Shown here: piece by piece, positions 35,710-44,659 of the stretch
Layout: every line of letters begins with the position of its first letter
How positions within the stretch are numbered: the first letter of the stretch is position 1
NCBI RefSeq assembly: GCF_003149245.1
Contig: NZ_QGDL01000003.1
Span: 310,001-374,000, forward strand
Length of the DNA stretch: 64,000 nt
Source of the DNA: Faecalicatena orotica
Lineage (GTDB): Bacteria > Bacillota > Clostridia > Lachnospirales > Lachnospiraceae
Direction: 5' to 3'
The notes under the pieces: generated by a model
What the model saw: the letters and a program-made list of their open reading frames with translations, nothing else
Databases searched by the model: none
Told to the model about the DNA's origin: nothing
Program-made: the position numbers and the translations under genes

Positions 35710-37215
35710 CTAATTTTCGTCCTTCTTTACCTGTGTTTTATAAACGAGCGGACTGACGCCAAACTGTTGTTTAAATACCTTGCTGAAATAATACTGGTCA
35801 CTGAACCCCAGCATCTCTGCTATATCTTTTACCCTCATATTCTGGTATTCATCCAGCATTTTTCTGGCTTCTTCGATTTTGATCCTGTTATAATAACTGA
35901 TTGGGGTATCGTTGTAATATACTTTGAAAATTCTGCAGATATAGGAAGGGGAAATTTCAAAGTAATCTGCGATTTCCTGAAGCGACAGGTTCTTGTAGAG
36001 ATTCGTCTGCATGTATTCTGTCAGTTTACAGGCAATCTCAATGGAAACCCCGTTCCTCTCCTCTTTACCCGCCGACAAGAAATCTGCGTATCCCTGCAGA
36101 CACTCCTCTAATTCCTCATACTTTCTACAGTCGTTCAGCATTTTATCTGCAAGTGTTCCCGGTTCTTCCGCCAGTCCCAGACTTCCACCCGCTGCAATGA
36201 ATATTTCATCCAGAAGCGTCTGGAGGAATTTTCGCAGTATCACGACCGTATACTGCTTTTCCTCCCAATAAAGGATACTTTTATGGATTTCTTTCCGGTA
36301 ATCATGAACTGCCCTGTTTTTGAGAATCCGCTCCATTTTTTTCCGGAATACCTCAATTTCCTCTTTCTGCCTGATATACGCCCCTCTTTCTTCTGGATTA
36401 CCGTCGTCTTTATATACCCTGCTTGCATCCAGCATAACCAGCCTTCCAAGATGGTTGGAAAGCCGAGTGTACTGGGTATTGAGGCTGCCGATGTCCTTCA
36501 GCTTTACGGAACAGATAATGTTGACGCGTGTATACTTCTTTCTCAGTTCTGCCAGTAGCAGACCCGCCTGCTTTGTGATTTGCTCTGCCGAGATTTGTTC
36601 CAGATCAAATATCACTATTTTCTCACTGTTTAATTTTGTGTTCACAATCCTGAAAGCTGAAACTGCACAGTTCTGTTCCATAATTCCGCTGACAATTTCC
36701 TTTGATAACGGTGCCGAATACTGTTGGAAAAAGCCTACCCGTATCAGTGCAGCCACATACTGTTCTGGGATCTGTCTGTCATTGACTAAAATTCCTTCCT
36801 GAATGATTTTCTGCAAAACCTCCTCTTCCTTCTGCACTTTATGACGGTCTGCCTCCTTCGTCAGTTTTTTCAGAATATCCCTGAACTCCACTGCATCCAC
36901 TGGTTTCATAACGTAATCATCAACCTGCAGCATAAGGGCTTCATGGGTAAATGTAAAATCTGCATATCCGCTGATGATGACGCACTTCACCCCTGCATAC
37001 ATCGCCTTCGCCTTTTGTATGAGTGTCAGTCCGTCTATGACCGGCATTTTAATGTCTGTTATAATGATATCCGGTTCATAATCTTTCAATATTTCTAATG
37101 CGGTTTCCCCGTCATATGCAGTTTTGATAAAAGAGTCATAACCGGCTTCCTTTATCAGGCGGGCAATGTCCCTTAAGATCACTTTGCTGTCCTCTGCCAC
37201 CAGAAATTTATACAT
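35710..37215 (-). CDS. Response regulator, REC + AraC-type HTH (YesN-like)
   Basis: 501 residues. The start at 37215 is taken because GGAGG is 7 nt upstream; the ATG at 37230 overlaps it. The N-terminal receiver domain contains FLVAEDSKVI and the phospho-acceptor region DIIITDIKMPVIDG (about residue 55), with the lysine in MKPVDAVEF. The C-terminal ~100 residues are the AraC DNA-binding domain (YFEISPSYICRIFKVYY, FGVSPLVYKTQ). The middle is a YesN-type linker. It follows the YesM-type kinase gene by 32 bp and probably activates the sugar importer and hydrolase genes. Confidence 0.9.
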   Translation of the reverse strand: MYKFLVAEDSKVILRDIARLIKEAGYDSFIKTAYDGETALEILKDYEPDIIITDIKMPVIDGLTLIQKAKAMYAGVKCVIISGYADFTFTHEALMLQVDDYVMKPVDAVEFRDILKKLTKEADRHKVQKEEEVLQKIIQEGILVNDRQIPEQYVAALIRVGFFQQYSAPLSKEIVSGIMEQNCAVSAFRIVNTKLNSEKIVIFDLEQISAEQITKQAGLLLAELRKKYTRVNIICSVKLKDIGSLNTQYTRLSNHLGRLVMLDASRVYKDDGNPEERGAYIRQKEEIEVFRKKMERILKNRAVHDYRKEIHKSILYWEEKQYTVVILRKFLQTLLDEIFIAAGGSLGLAEEPGTLADKMLNDCRKYEELEECLQGYADFLSAGKEERNGVSIEIACKLTEYMQTNLYKNLSLQEIADYFEISPSYICRIFKVYYNDTPISYYNRIKIEEARKMLDEYQNMRVKDIAEMLGFSDQYYFSKVFKQQFGVSPLVYKTQVKKDEN

Positions 37216-37247
37216 TCCCATTCCTCCCATCCGCTATCTTCCCGTTA

Positions 37248-39036
37248 CTATTCAGGTTTTTCCACATCGCCCGTATCACACCTGCCGCTCAGGCGGACGG
37301 TGGAGCCCTCTTCCGGCGCATGATTGAATATATGAAATTCAAACTCCCCCTCAAAAAACAGTTTCAGGCGCAATACCGTATTTAATATTCCCATCCCTCC
37401 CAGTCCCGGTTCGTCATCACTTTTTGTTTCCACATCCAGTGCCAGACTTTCATCCTGAAACCGGTCCTCTATTTCTTTTATCTTTTCTTCTGAAAATCCT
37501 TTTCCGTTATCTTCGATTTCGACAGACCAGCTTCCCTCCGATATCCTGGCTGTAACCGAAATCTGATAAGGTGGCTTCCGGCCTTCAAATGCATGCTGTA
37601 TCGCATTCTCTACAAAGGGCAGGATGCTCAGACGCGGGATTTTTATTATTTCTGCTTCCTTCTGTATATTTATATGGTAATTTAGGAAATCTTCATAATA
37701 CTGCTTCTGCAGTGAAAGATAATTTGTAATACATTTTATTTCTTCTCTCAGCTCCACTTTGTGCGCATTGGAATTTACCGTATACCTCAGCATATCTGAG
37801 AGCTGTTTACACATGATGCGGGCATCGTCAGTACGTTCCTCCCCCGCAGCGATGCTGATAGAATATAGTACATTATGGATGAAATGCGGTGAAATCTGCG
37901 CCTGGAGTGCGGAAAGTTTTGCCCTCGTTTCTGCCTTATTTGACTCAATTTCCCTCTGTGCGCTCATTTTCAGATCATCCAGTATCTTCTGAAAAGCATC
38001 TTTAAGTTCAACAATTTCATTATTATATACATTCTCAATCGAAAGCCCCATGTTATCATAAGTAACAGCCAAAACACTATTGCGGAGATCCGAAAGAGGT
38101 TTTACCAGCATCCTTGAGGAAATCACAACCATTAATATTGCCGCCAGTGTTACACAAACAAAGAAGATCACGGTTGTATGCTGCAGAAGCCGCATAGAGG
38201 AATAAATGGTATCTTTCGGATATTGTATGTATGTCTTAATGCCGGAATAGTCCGAGGCGGCATAGAAATACATATGATCCCCCACACTGAACATACTATT
38301 TTTCTCATCCGCCGGACTACTGCTTAATACCTGCTGTACATTTTCAGTAACCGGGCTTGACGGATATACAATATCTCCCCTGTCGTTCATAAGCATGACA
38401 TTTCCGATACGATTGATGTTACAGATTTCGTCCAGCTTTTTGTAATCCGACTGAACTTCTATGTAACCATACTGGTTCGCACCCACATCAAAGATAGCCC
38501 TCATAAAGGATATCGACGGCTCTCTGTTTTCCTCCACAGTTCTTCCATTGTCCGCATAGATAACCAGTTCTTTGTTTTCCAGCTTCTTTGCATTACCGTC
38601 TGTCTGAATCGCTGCCTCAAAATTACTTTGATTCTGGTTATATACATAAGAAAAAGAGCCATCCTGACTATACAGATATACATTTACATGCGGAAATGAG
38701 GGGCAGGGTAATCGCATTAGATACAATCGAAGCGATTTCCCTGCCCCTCTTCAGTTCCTCATAATCTGTCAGCACTTGCGGATTGCTTTTTACATCCCTC
38801 ATTATTTTCAGCAGTCCCGGGTCTGAGATTAATTTTTTTGTAATGTCATCCAGTTTTTCAATATAGGTGTCTGCATTTTCAGACACCTTCAGGCAGAGCT
38901 GCATATCATTATAGGTTGTCTCTTCTTCAATCTGTCTGAATATATGCATACGGATAAACAGACTGAATGATGCAGCTGCAAATATAATGATAATTGAAAA
39001 TACGGCATAAAGTTTGGTCCTGAATTTAAAGTTCAT
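37248..39036 (-). pseudogene. YesM-type sensor histidine kinase, single-base frameshift
   Basis: Two frames together make one kinase of about 595 residues. Frame A (39036-38668) gives an N-terminal transmembrane helix and the start of an extracytoplasmic sensor. Frame B (to 37248) gives the rest of the sensor, a second membrane segment (TTVIFFVCVTLAAILMVVIS), HAMP, the H-box ISPHFIHN, N-box FVENAIQH and G-box DNGKGF. The switch is in CTGCCCCTCA near 38700: removing one C from the CCCC run joins SNAITLP to SFPHVNVYLYS. Either the sensor is inactivated in this strain, or the C run is a sequencing or slippage error. Confidence 0.82.
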
Positions 39037-39055
39037 ACTGCTTTCCTCCTGTTCC

Positions 39056-39889
39056 TTATCCCTTCACGGCCCCTTCTGTCAGTCCGCTTATGAATTGTTT
39101 CTGCATAAACAAAAACATCAGGATGACGGGAAGTGCTGCCAGCGTCAGGTCTGCAAACACAAGATTCCAGTTGCTGCCGCCGTACATTCCAAAAAACTGG
39201 TAAACAGAAAGCGGCAGTGTCCTCTTTGACGGGTCATTCAGGAAGTAGAGAGGTATATTAATTTCATTCCATATTCCTGTAAATAAAAGAATCAGTACGG
39301 TAATGTTGCAGGATTTCAAAAGCGGGAGAATAATATGGAAATAAGTCTGTAATGTAGAAGCCCCCTCTATAAATGCAGACTCGTCTAAAATCCGCGGAAT
39401 CCCTTTTATAAAGCCGGTATACAGAAAGCAGCTGAACGGTATATTAATTGCCGTATATAAAATAATGACATTCAGATAGCCGCCGTAAATATCCAGTACG
39501 GTAAACAGTCGTATTGTAGGCATGATCTGCATCGGTATGATGGTTCCTATAAAGAAAAAATAATACAGGAATCTGGAAAATCTGCTGCTTCTCCTCGCAA
39601 GTATAAACGACGCCAGTGAACTGACCAATATGGTAATTCCGGTAGAAATAACGGTAATAAAAATACTGTTTTTAAAAGCCAGCAATAATTTTCCCTGTTC
39701 AAATACCGCCTTGAAATTTTCAAACAGCCATTTTTGAGGCAATGCCAGATCAAATGCCGTCACTTCGGCCGAATTCTTGAATGCTCCCAGCAGCATGATC
39801 AAAAGGGGGATAAGAATCAGCAGCGATACAAGAATCATCACCACCTGTAACACAACCCTCATAAGACGTTCCTTATGTCTTGTACTCAC
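39056..39889 (-). CDS. CUT1 sugar ABC transporter permease, MalG type
   Basis: 277-residue inner-membrane permease of the carbohydrate uptake-1 family, with six hydrophobic segments and the EAA loop ILDESAFIEGASTLQTYFHI (about residues 168-187). The start is a GTG at 39889 that shares one base with the TAG of the upstream permease, with GGGAGGTGG in front, so translation is coupled. Together with the other permease and the binding protein it imports a plant oligosaccharide; the ATPase is not in this window and is probably a shared MsmX-like protein. Confidence 0.9.
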   Translation of the reverse strand: MSTRHKERLMRVVLQVVMILVSLLILIPLLIMLLGAFKNSAEVTAFDLALPQKWLFENFKAVFEQGKLLLAFKNSIFITVISTGITILVSSLASFILARRSSRFSRFLYYFFFIGTIIPMQIMPTIRLFTVLDIYGGYLNVIILYTAINIPFSCFLYTGFIKGIPRILDESAFIEGASTLQTYFHIILPLLKSCNITVLILLFTGIWNEINIPLYFLNDPSKRTLPLSVYQFFGMYGGSNWNLVFADLTLAALPVILMFLFMQKQFISGLTEGAVKG

Positions 39890-40773
39890 TATTCTTCCAC
39901 CTCCCTTTTCCTCATATTATACAGTACCGGGATGCAAATAATTGATACAAATATTGCCAGTGTCACATTCAGGGCCGTCCCTAGTCCCCACTGCCCTCTT
40001 CCGAATTTTGAGAATACCTCCAGCGCGATTACCTGGGATGCATTCCCCGGTCCCCCGTTCGTAAGTGCATATGGTTCACTGAATACTTTCAGCCCGCCAA
40101 TCAGGCTCAGAAGCATGTTAATGTTAAATGCCGGCGCCAGCATTGGGAATGTAATACTCTTAAAACGCTGCATGGCTGTAGCCCCGTCTATCTTGGCCGC
40201 CTCGTAATAGGATTCAGGTATGCCCTGCAGGCCTGCCAGATAGACGACCATATGGTATCCGCTCCATTGCCAGATAGATACCCCGGCAATGGAAATCATT
40301 ACGATCTTTGTATCTACCAGCCATCCCTGCTTCAGAAATCCCAGACCGATATTCCCCAGAAAATCATTCAGTATACCATTCGGATGAAGGATAGGGACGA
40401 ATACGAGCCCGATAATGATCGTAGAAATGACACAGGGCAGGAAGAAAATGACCCTGAAATATCCTCTGAGTTTCATCTTTGTATTCACTGCCAGAGCCAG
40501 AAGAAGTCCGTTCACGTTCTTTCCGATTACGACAATAACAGCATATAAGAAAGTATTGTATATTGCATGTTTTAATTCACTGCTTTGAAAAATAGTTTTA
40601 TAATTATCAATTCCTACAAAACTGATGGCATCTTTCCCTATGGTCCAGTCGGTCAGGGAATAATAAATACCATAAATGCTGGGAGCCACAAAGAAAATCC
40701 CGAATAACAGCAATGCAGGCAAGGTCAGGAGATATGTATATATATGTCGGTTCCGGCGCATTGCATGTACCAT
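39889..40773 (-). CDS. CUT1 sugar ABC transporter permease, MalF type
   Basis: 294-residue permease with N-terminal YLLTLPALLLFGIFFVAPS and the EAA-loop text SYYEAAKIDGATAMQRFKSI (about residues 191-210). AGGA is 5 nt before the ATG; a second in-frame ATG four codons on is possible. Located between the binding protein gene and the MalG-type permease gene. Confidence 0.9.
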   Translation of the reverse strand: MVHAMRRNRHIYTYLLTLPALLLFGIFFVAPSIYGIYYSLTDWTIGKDAISFVGIDNYKTIFQSSELKHAIYNTFLYAVIVVIGKNVNGLLLALAVNTKMKLRGYFRVIFFLPCVISTIIIGLVFVPILHPNGILNDFLGNIGLGFLKQGWLVDTKIVMISIAGVSIWQWSGYHMVVYLAGLQGIPESYYEAAKIDGATAMQRFKSITFPMLAPAFNINMLLSLIGGLKVFSEPYALTNGGPGNASQVIALEVFSKFGRGQWGLGTALNVTLAIFVSIICIPVLYNMRKREVEE

Positions 40774-40856
40774 TCCTTTCCTGAAAAAGGCACCTTAAAG
40801 TACTTATCATAAATACTTTGACCGTACTGTCCGGTGCCTGATATTTATTAAGACAT

Positions 40857-42182
40857 TTAGAAATTCTCTATCCCTTTTGCTTTCATCAATTCCTCGAAAG
40901 TAGCATCCCACGCTGAGAGTACTTCTTCGGGTGTCTTAGCTCCTGCGAACATATCCTGGAAATATACCCAGAGGTCATTCAGATCCACTTTCATATAGGC
41001 ATTCATTTCCAGCACTGTCTTTCCTGTTTTATTATATTCCTCGTACAGCCGGCCTTCAAAATCATCAAATTCCGGTTCCTTTGCCCCTTTCACATTCGGG
41101 ACAAAAGAGGCTGCCTTCTGGGCCGTGTCGCACTGTTCCGGTTGTGCCATAAAATCGAGGAATTTCTTTGCTTCCTCAATATGTTTTGCATCTTTCGGTA
41201 TGAAAAATTCTGCATCCAGCTGGCTGATCGTGAGGTATTCCTCTTCGCCTTCATACACCGGATATGGAAACATGTCAAACTGAATATCCGGATATGCATT
41301 CAGCAAATCTCTGACTGTCGTATTGGAACCTACCGTCATCGCATACTCCCCGCTGCTCATGGCTGCCGGAATACTATTATAGTCATCTGAGAGGACGGTG
41401 CTCTGCATATAACCGTCTTTATAGAGATTGTAGGCCTTTTCCAGACTTTCCTGTAAAGCAGGAACCTCATCCCAGCCTATCTCATTTGCATTCAGCCTGT
41501 CCCAAAGGTCCGGCTCTGATTTTGCCGCGTAATACCCCCATGTCGAAGTCGTCCACATCTGAAACGTCCACACATCTTTAAAAGGTCCATAAAACGGGGT
41601 GATCCCCTGTGAACTGAGTTTCTCACACACTGCGGTAAATTCATCGTAGGTCTTTGGAATTTCTATCCCCTTCTCCTCAAAGAGGTCCTTATTATACACA
41701 ACTCCCATTCCACCTGTTTTTACTGCGAAAGCAAATCCATAAATGTTTCCGTCAGGTGCCGTTAATATCTCTTTATCCGCAAGGTTCCCCACAAATGGCT
41801 CTCCCGACAAATCAACACAGTTTTTTGCGATTTCGAGTTCATTCTCTGCCGAAACCTTATTGTAACAAATTAAATCCGAAGGCTGTCCGGAAGCCAGTTT
41901 CGTCTGGAGTATAGACGTATTCTGTGCATCCGGGTTCAGTACCAGCTCCACCTTAATCTCCGGATATTTTTCTTCAAAGGCTTTTATATTCTCTTCGCTG
42001 AATGCATATGGTATATTGTTTACTATTTCCTGACTCGCCTCAACCGTCAGTGTCACATTCTCTTTCTTTCCCCCATCGTTCTTTTTCGCGTCCTCCGAAG
42101 AACCGCCTGATGAGCCGCAGCCAGCGGCTAACAGGGACACCGCCAGAATGATGCCTGTCGCTTTCATCACCGTTTTTTTCAT
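40857..42182 (-). CDS. Extracellular sugar-binding lipoprotein of CUT1 ABC importer
   Basis: 441 residues. Lipoprotein signal with lipobox LAAGC (cysteine about residue 22) and a serine/glycine-rich linker. The family-1 solute-binding fold is seen from NVTLTVEASQE and AFEEKYPEIKVELVLNPD onward. It captures an oligosaccharide outside the membrane for the two permeases encoded downstream. First gene of the cluster that continues with kinase, regulator and GH95/GH127/GH43 genes, whose combined activities suggest arabinose- and fucose- or galactose-decorated plant glycans. Confidence 0.9.
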   Translation of the reverse strand: MKKTVMKATGIILAVSLLAAGCGSSGGSSEDAKKNDGGKKENVTLTVEASQEIVNNIPYAFSEENIKAFEEKYPEIKVELVLNPDAQNTSILQTKLASGQPSDLICYNKVSAENELEIAKNCVDLSGEPFVGNLADKEILTAPDGNIYGFAFAVKTGGMGVVYNKDLFEEKGIEIPKTYDEFTAVCEKLSSQGITPFYGPFKDVWTFQMWTTSTWGYYAAKSEPDLWDRLNANEIGWDEVPALQESLEKAYNLYKDGYMQSTVLSDDYNSIPAAMSSGEYAMTVGSNTTVRDLLNAYPDIQFDMFPYPVYEGEEEYLTISQLDAEFFIPKDAKHIEEAKKFLDFMAQPEQCDTAQKAASFVPNVKGAKEPEFDDFEGRLYEEYNKTGKTVLEMNAYMKVDLNDLWVYFQDMFAGAKTPEEVLSAWDATFEELMKAKGIENF

Positions 42183-42217
42183 TCCTCTTTCCTCCTCTTA
42201 TCAGAAAATTTGTAACA

Positions 42218-42239
42218 GTTCAGGCAGGTCTGTCTGAAC
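42218..42239. promoter_or_regulatory. Imperfect 22-bp dyad, candidate operator
   Basis: GTTCAGGCAG and CTGTCTGAAC face each other across 2 bp, 36-57 bp upstream of the binding-protein start codon. A likely binding site for a dimeric regulator of the importer genes; whether for the AraC-type response regulator is unknown. Confidence 0.4.
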
Positions 42240-42375
42240 GATTACGAAAGTTTACCTGTCTCTTGTTGGTTCACCGTCCGCGGAACTTTTGTTGTTTTCG
42301 ATAGTCTTATTTTAACTTTCGCTTGATGATAAGTAAATGGAATTAAATGAACGTTGGGATTAATTATCTTGAACT

Positions 42376-42736
42376 ATCTGTATAGAGCTTTTTAAATTAG
42401 CAGCTTTCTTTTCTGGTATGTTTCACGAACACGAAGGAATCAGTATGTACGGAGTCGCGCAGCTGGGGCATTTCGATAAGGGAACTGTTACGAAAGGGAT
42501 TCAGAAACTGGCAGAACATGGCTACATCCGCGTAGAGACGGACGAAGCAGATAAACGGTACCGGCTTTTATACACGACTGAGAAAGCGGTCAATCATAGA
42601 ACAGCTCTATAGTATCCGTCAGGAATGGAATAAAATTCTGATGAATGGAATGACACCGGAAGAATGTGAAGCGGCAGAAAAATTACCTGGGAAAATGGCA
42701 GATAATGCGTGGAGGTGTTTGAATGAAAGGAGTTAA
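42376..42736 (+). pseudogene. MarR-family regulator remnant
   Basis: Plus-strand remnant of a MarR winged-helix regulator. The frame is open from about 42376 without a start codon (LAAFFSG, then FHEHEGISMYGVAQL and the recognition helix GTVTKGIQKLAEHGYIRVE). After TTEKAV a 1-nt frameshift moves the rest (IIEQLYSIRQEWNKIL, ending LNERS) into another frame. The first ~35-40 residues are absent. It directly precedes a truncated MATE gene, the usual partner in drug-efflux operons, so both halves of the unit have decayed. Confidence 0.75.
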
Positions 42737-42742
42737 ATTTAT

Positions 42743-43105
42743 ATGAGTAAAAATACAATGATAACCAAAGAAAACCCGTTGGGAACGGAGCCGGTCGGAA
42801 AACTGCTGCTGTCCTTCTCCGTTCCCTCAATTATTGCCTGTCTGGTCAAATCGGTATATAACATCGTTGACCAGATTTTTATAGGACAGGGGGGCGGGTA
42901 TCTGGGAAATGCCGCAACAACGGTTTCCTTTCCAATGATGACCATCGTAATGGCATTTGCAACTCTGGCGGGTTCCGGCGGTGGTGCCTATGCTGCCATC
43001 AAACTGGGGGAAAGGGATGAACGTGAGGCAAATCTTACCCTGAACAACCTCTTCTCTCTGTCACTCATCATCGGGATTCTGATTTCTGTACTGGTGTTCT
43101 GCTAA
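42743..43105 (+). pseudogene. Truncated MATE-family efflux transporter
   Basis: 120 residues: the first quarter of a MATE exporter (PVGKLLLSFSVPSIIACLVK, IVDQIFIGQG, AGSGGGAYAAIKLGERD). Translation then stops after VLVFC, where about 440-460 residues would be expected. AAAGGAG lies 10 nt before the ATG, so it may still be translated. The downstream part has been replaced by unrelated accessory DNA, which marks the left edge of the accessory patch. Confidence 0.82.
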
Positions 43106-43152
43106 CTTAATAGGCTTTACACTCTTTGATTACGTGGTATGTATGTGATTGG

Positions 43153-43296
43153 TTATGATAATTTATCTAACCTTTGTTTTAATTCGGCAACTTGCTTTTC
43201 TAAATCCAAGAGCCGGTCAATTAAATTAATCACAATTGTTTTGTTTTCGCCGTCAGATTGCAACAAGTCTTCACGTGCTTTTAATAATTCGTCCAT
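43153..43296 (-). CDS. Small coiled-coil protein (47 aa), unknown
   Basis: 47-residue open frame starting MDELLKAREDLL and ending DLEKQVAELKQRLDKLS, with heptad-like leucines that predict one coiled coil. AGGAGA lies 6 nt before the ATG. It follows the 97-residue coiled-coil gene by 11 bp on the same strand. Function unknown. Confidence 0.55.
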   Translation of the reverse strand: MDELLKAREDLLQSDGENKTIVINLIDRLLDLEKQVAELKQRLDKLS

Positions 43297-43307
43297 GACA
43301 TCTCTCC

Positions 43308-43601
43308 TTATGATACTTGTTCGAGTTTCGCGCTATGTTCACGGACTACTTTTTTAAGTAATTCGACATCTTCAAAAACTGTCTCCATTTTATCAGCATA
43401 ATTTTTGTAACGCCGATATGTATCTGTGTAGCATGATTCGATGGTTTCAAGCCGTGGACTAATGATATTTTCTTGATATAGGTTGATTTTATGTATATCT
43501 CCTTTCATGTCTTTAATATCATTTTCAATCGGTTTTAGTTTTGCATCAAGCTTTTTGTCAATCATATCAGACAGTGCTAATAATAACTCGTTATCTGTCA
43601 T
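43308..43601 (-). CDS. Coiled-coil hypothetical protein (97 aa)
   Basis: 97 residues, charged and helical, with regular heptads (KLDAKLKPIENDIKDMKGDI, LLKKVVREHSAKLEQVS) and a conserved-looking centre ISPRLETIESCYTDTYRRY. GGAGG lies about 7 nt before the ATG. Similar small proteins occur widely in Lachnospiraceae, often near mobile DNA. No catalytic motif and no membrane segment. Probably expressed together with the 47-residue coiled-coil gene downstream. Confidence 0.7.
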   Translation of the reverse strand: MTDNELLLALSDMIDKKLDAKLKPIENDIKDMKGDIHKINLYQENIISPRLETIESCYTDTYRRYKNYADKMETVFEDVELLKKVVREHSAKLEQVS

Positions 43602-43739
43602 GCGCTTACCTCCTTACATCGTATATATTGATTTGGTTATTGTGTTATGTATTATACCACACTGGCAAATGTAAAGTCTATTAAATTATCAAGGTATTGT
43701 GATGGGATTCAGTCTTGACGATATTTATTAAGCACTTGA

Positions 43740-44448
43740 TATCCTTGCAAAAATCAAGAGGCACTCCAGAAATGGATCTTTGAACATTCGGGAAGTGTCT
43801 GCCAGCGCGACCTGTCGGTTTCTTATTTCGACTGCACGAATTATTACTTTGATATCGGGGGGCCCTGAGAAGAACCACCGCCCTGATCCCATCATAGAAA
43901 TGGGGCTCCTGATGGATAGGAACGGAATCCCCCTTGCCTATGATCTTTTCCCGGGAAACGAATCCGAAAAGGTACATATGCGCCCGATAATAAACCGAAT
44001 GAAAGAGGAGTTTGCAGACAGCCACAGGCCCTCCAAGAAAACAGGCCGGGTCGATCAGAAACAAATGGCCTACTACTCTGATAAATATGCCAAAAAACAA
44101 AAAGCGGACAAGGAGGCTATGGTTGCACGTGCAAAAGACCTGATCAAATCCCCGAAAAAATATGACAGGATAACCTCTGCCGGAAGCGCAGCTTATGTAA
44201 AGAATCTCTCTTTTGATAAAGCAACCGGCGAGATTGTGGAGGGGAAAACACTTGAATTAGATGAAGAAAAAATCCGGGAACAGGAGCTTTATGATGGCTA
44301 TTATTCTATTGTCACAAGTGAACTGGATATGACTGATTTAGAAATGCGCAAAATATACAGGGGTCTTGCGCAGATTGAGGATACTTTTAAGATTTCGACA
44401 TCAGAATACCGTACCCAGCTTCAAGTACGCCGTCTTTTACGCTATTAA
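43740..44448 (+). pseudogene. IS1634-like transposase remnant, frameshifted and internally deleted
   Basis: Plus-strand remains of a DDE transposase of the IS1634/IS4 type. An early piece with the first catalytic aspartate region (SYFDCTNYYFDI) is in one frame and ends at a TGA. The next piece (HRPDPIIEMGLLMDRNGIPL, YDLFPGNESEK) is in another. After KEEFADSH it jumps to VDQKQMAYYSDKYAKKQK, so the block with the second catalytic residue is gone. LYDGYYSIVTSEL and IYRGLAQIEDTFKIS remain near the end, and the C-terminus is lost. It cannot be active. Confidence 0.82.
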
Positions 44449-44497
44449 AAAATTTTCCGAATACAAAAATAACCAGTTTACCCTATATAGACGAATT

Positions 44498-44528
44498 GGC
44501 TCAAGGCCTTATTATAAAGGCTTTGAGC
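44498..44528. terminator. 13-bp hairpin downstream of transposase remnant
   Basis: GGCTCAAGGCCTT and AAGGCTTTGAGCC pair with one mismatch around a 5-nt loop; ATATCTTTT follows on the plus strand. Terminator-like, perhaps the end of the original insertion sequence. Confidence 0.5.
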
Positions 44529-44659
44529 CATATCTTTTCCAAAAATGAGATTGTTATGATACTATGTCGTATTATAAATGTCAACAGGAAATCGGAACAC
44601 TTGTTCTAAGAAAATATATAACAACTGCATAAATACAGTTGCTACTTAATTTATCTATT

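Noticed and set aside
43681-44100. Minus-strand 139-codon frame across the transposase remnant
   Set aside because: It is antisense to recognisable IS1634-like protein text on the plus strand and has no start signal.
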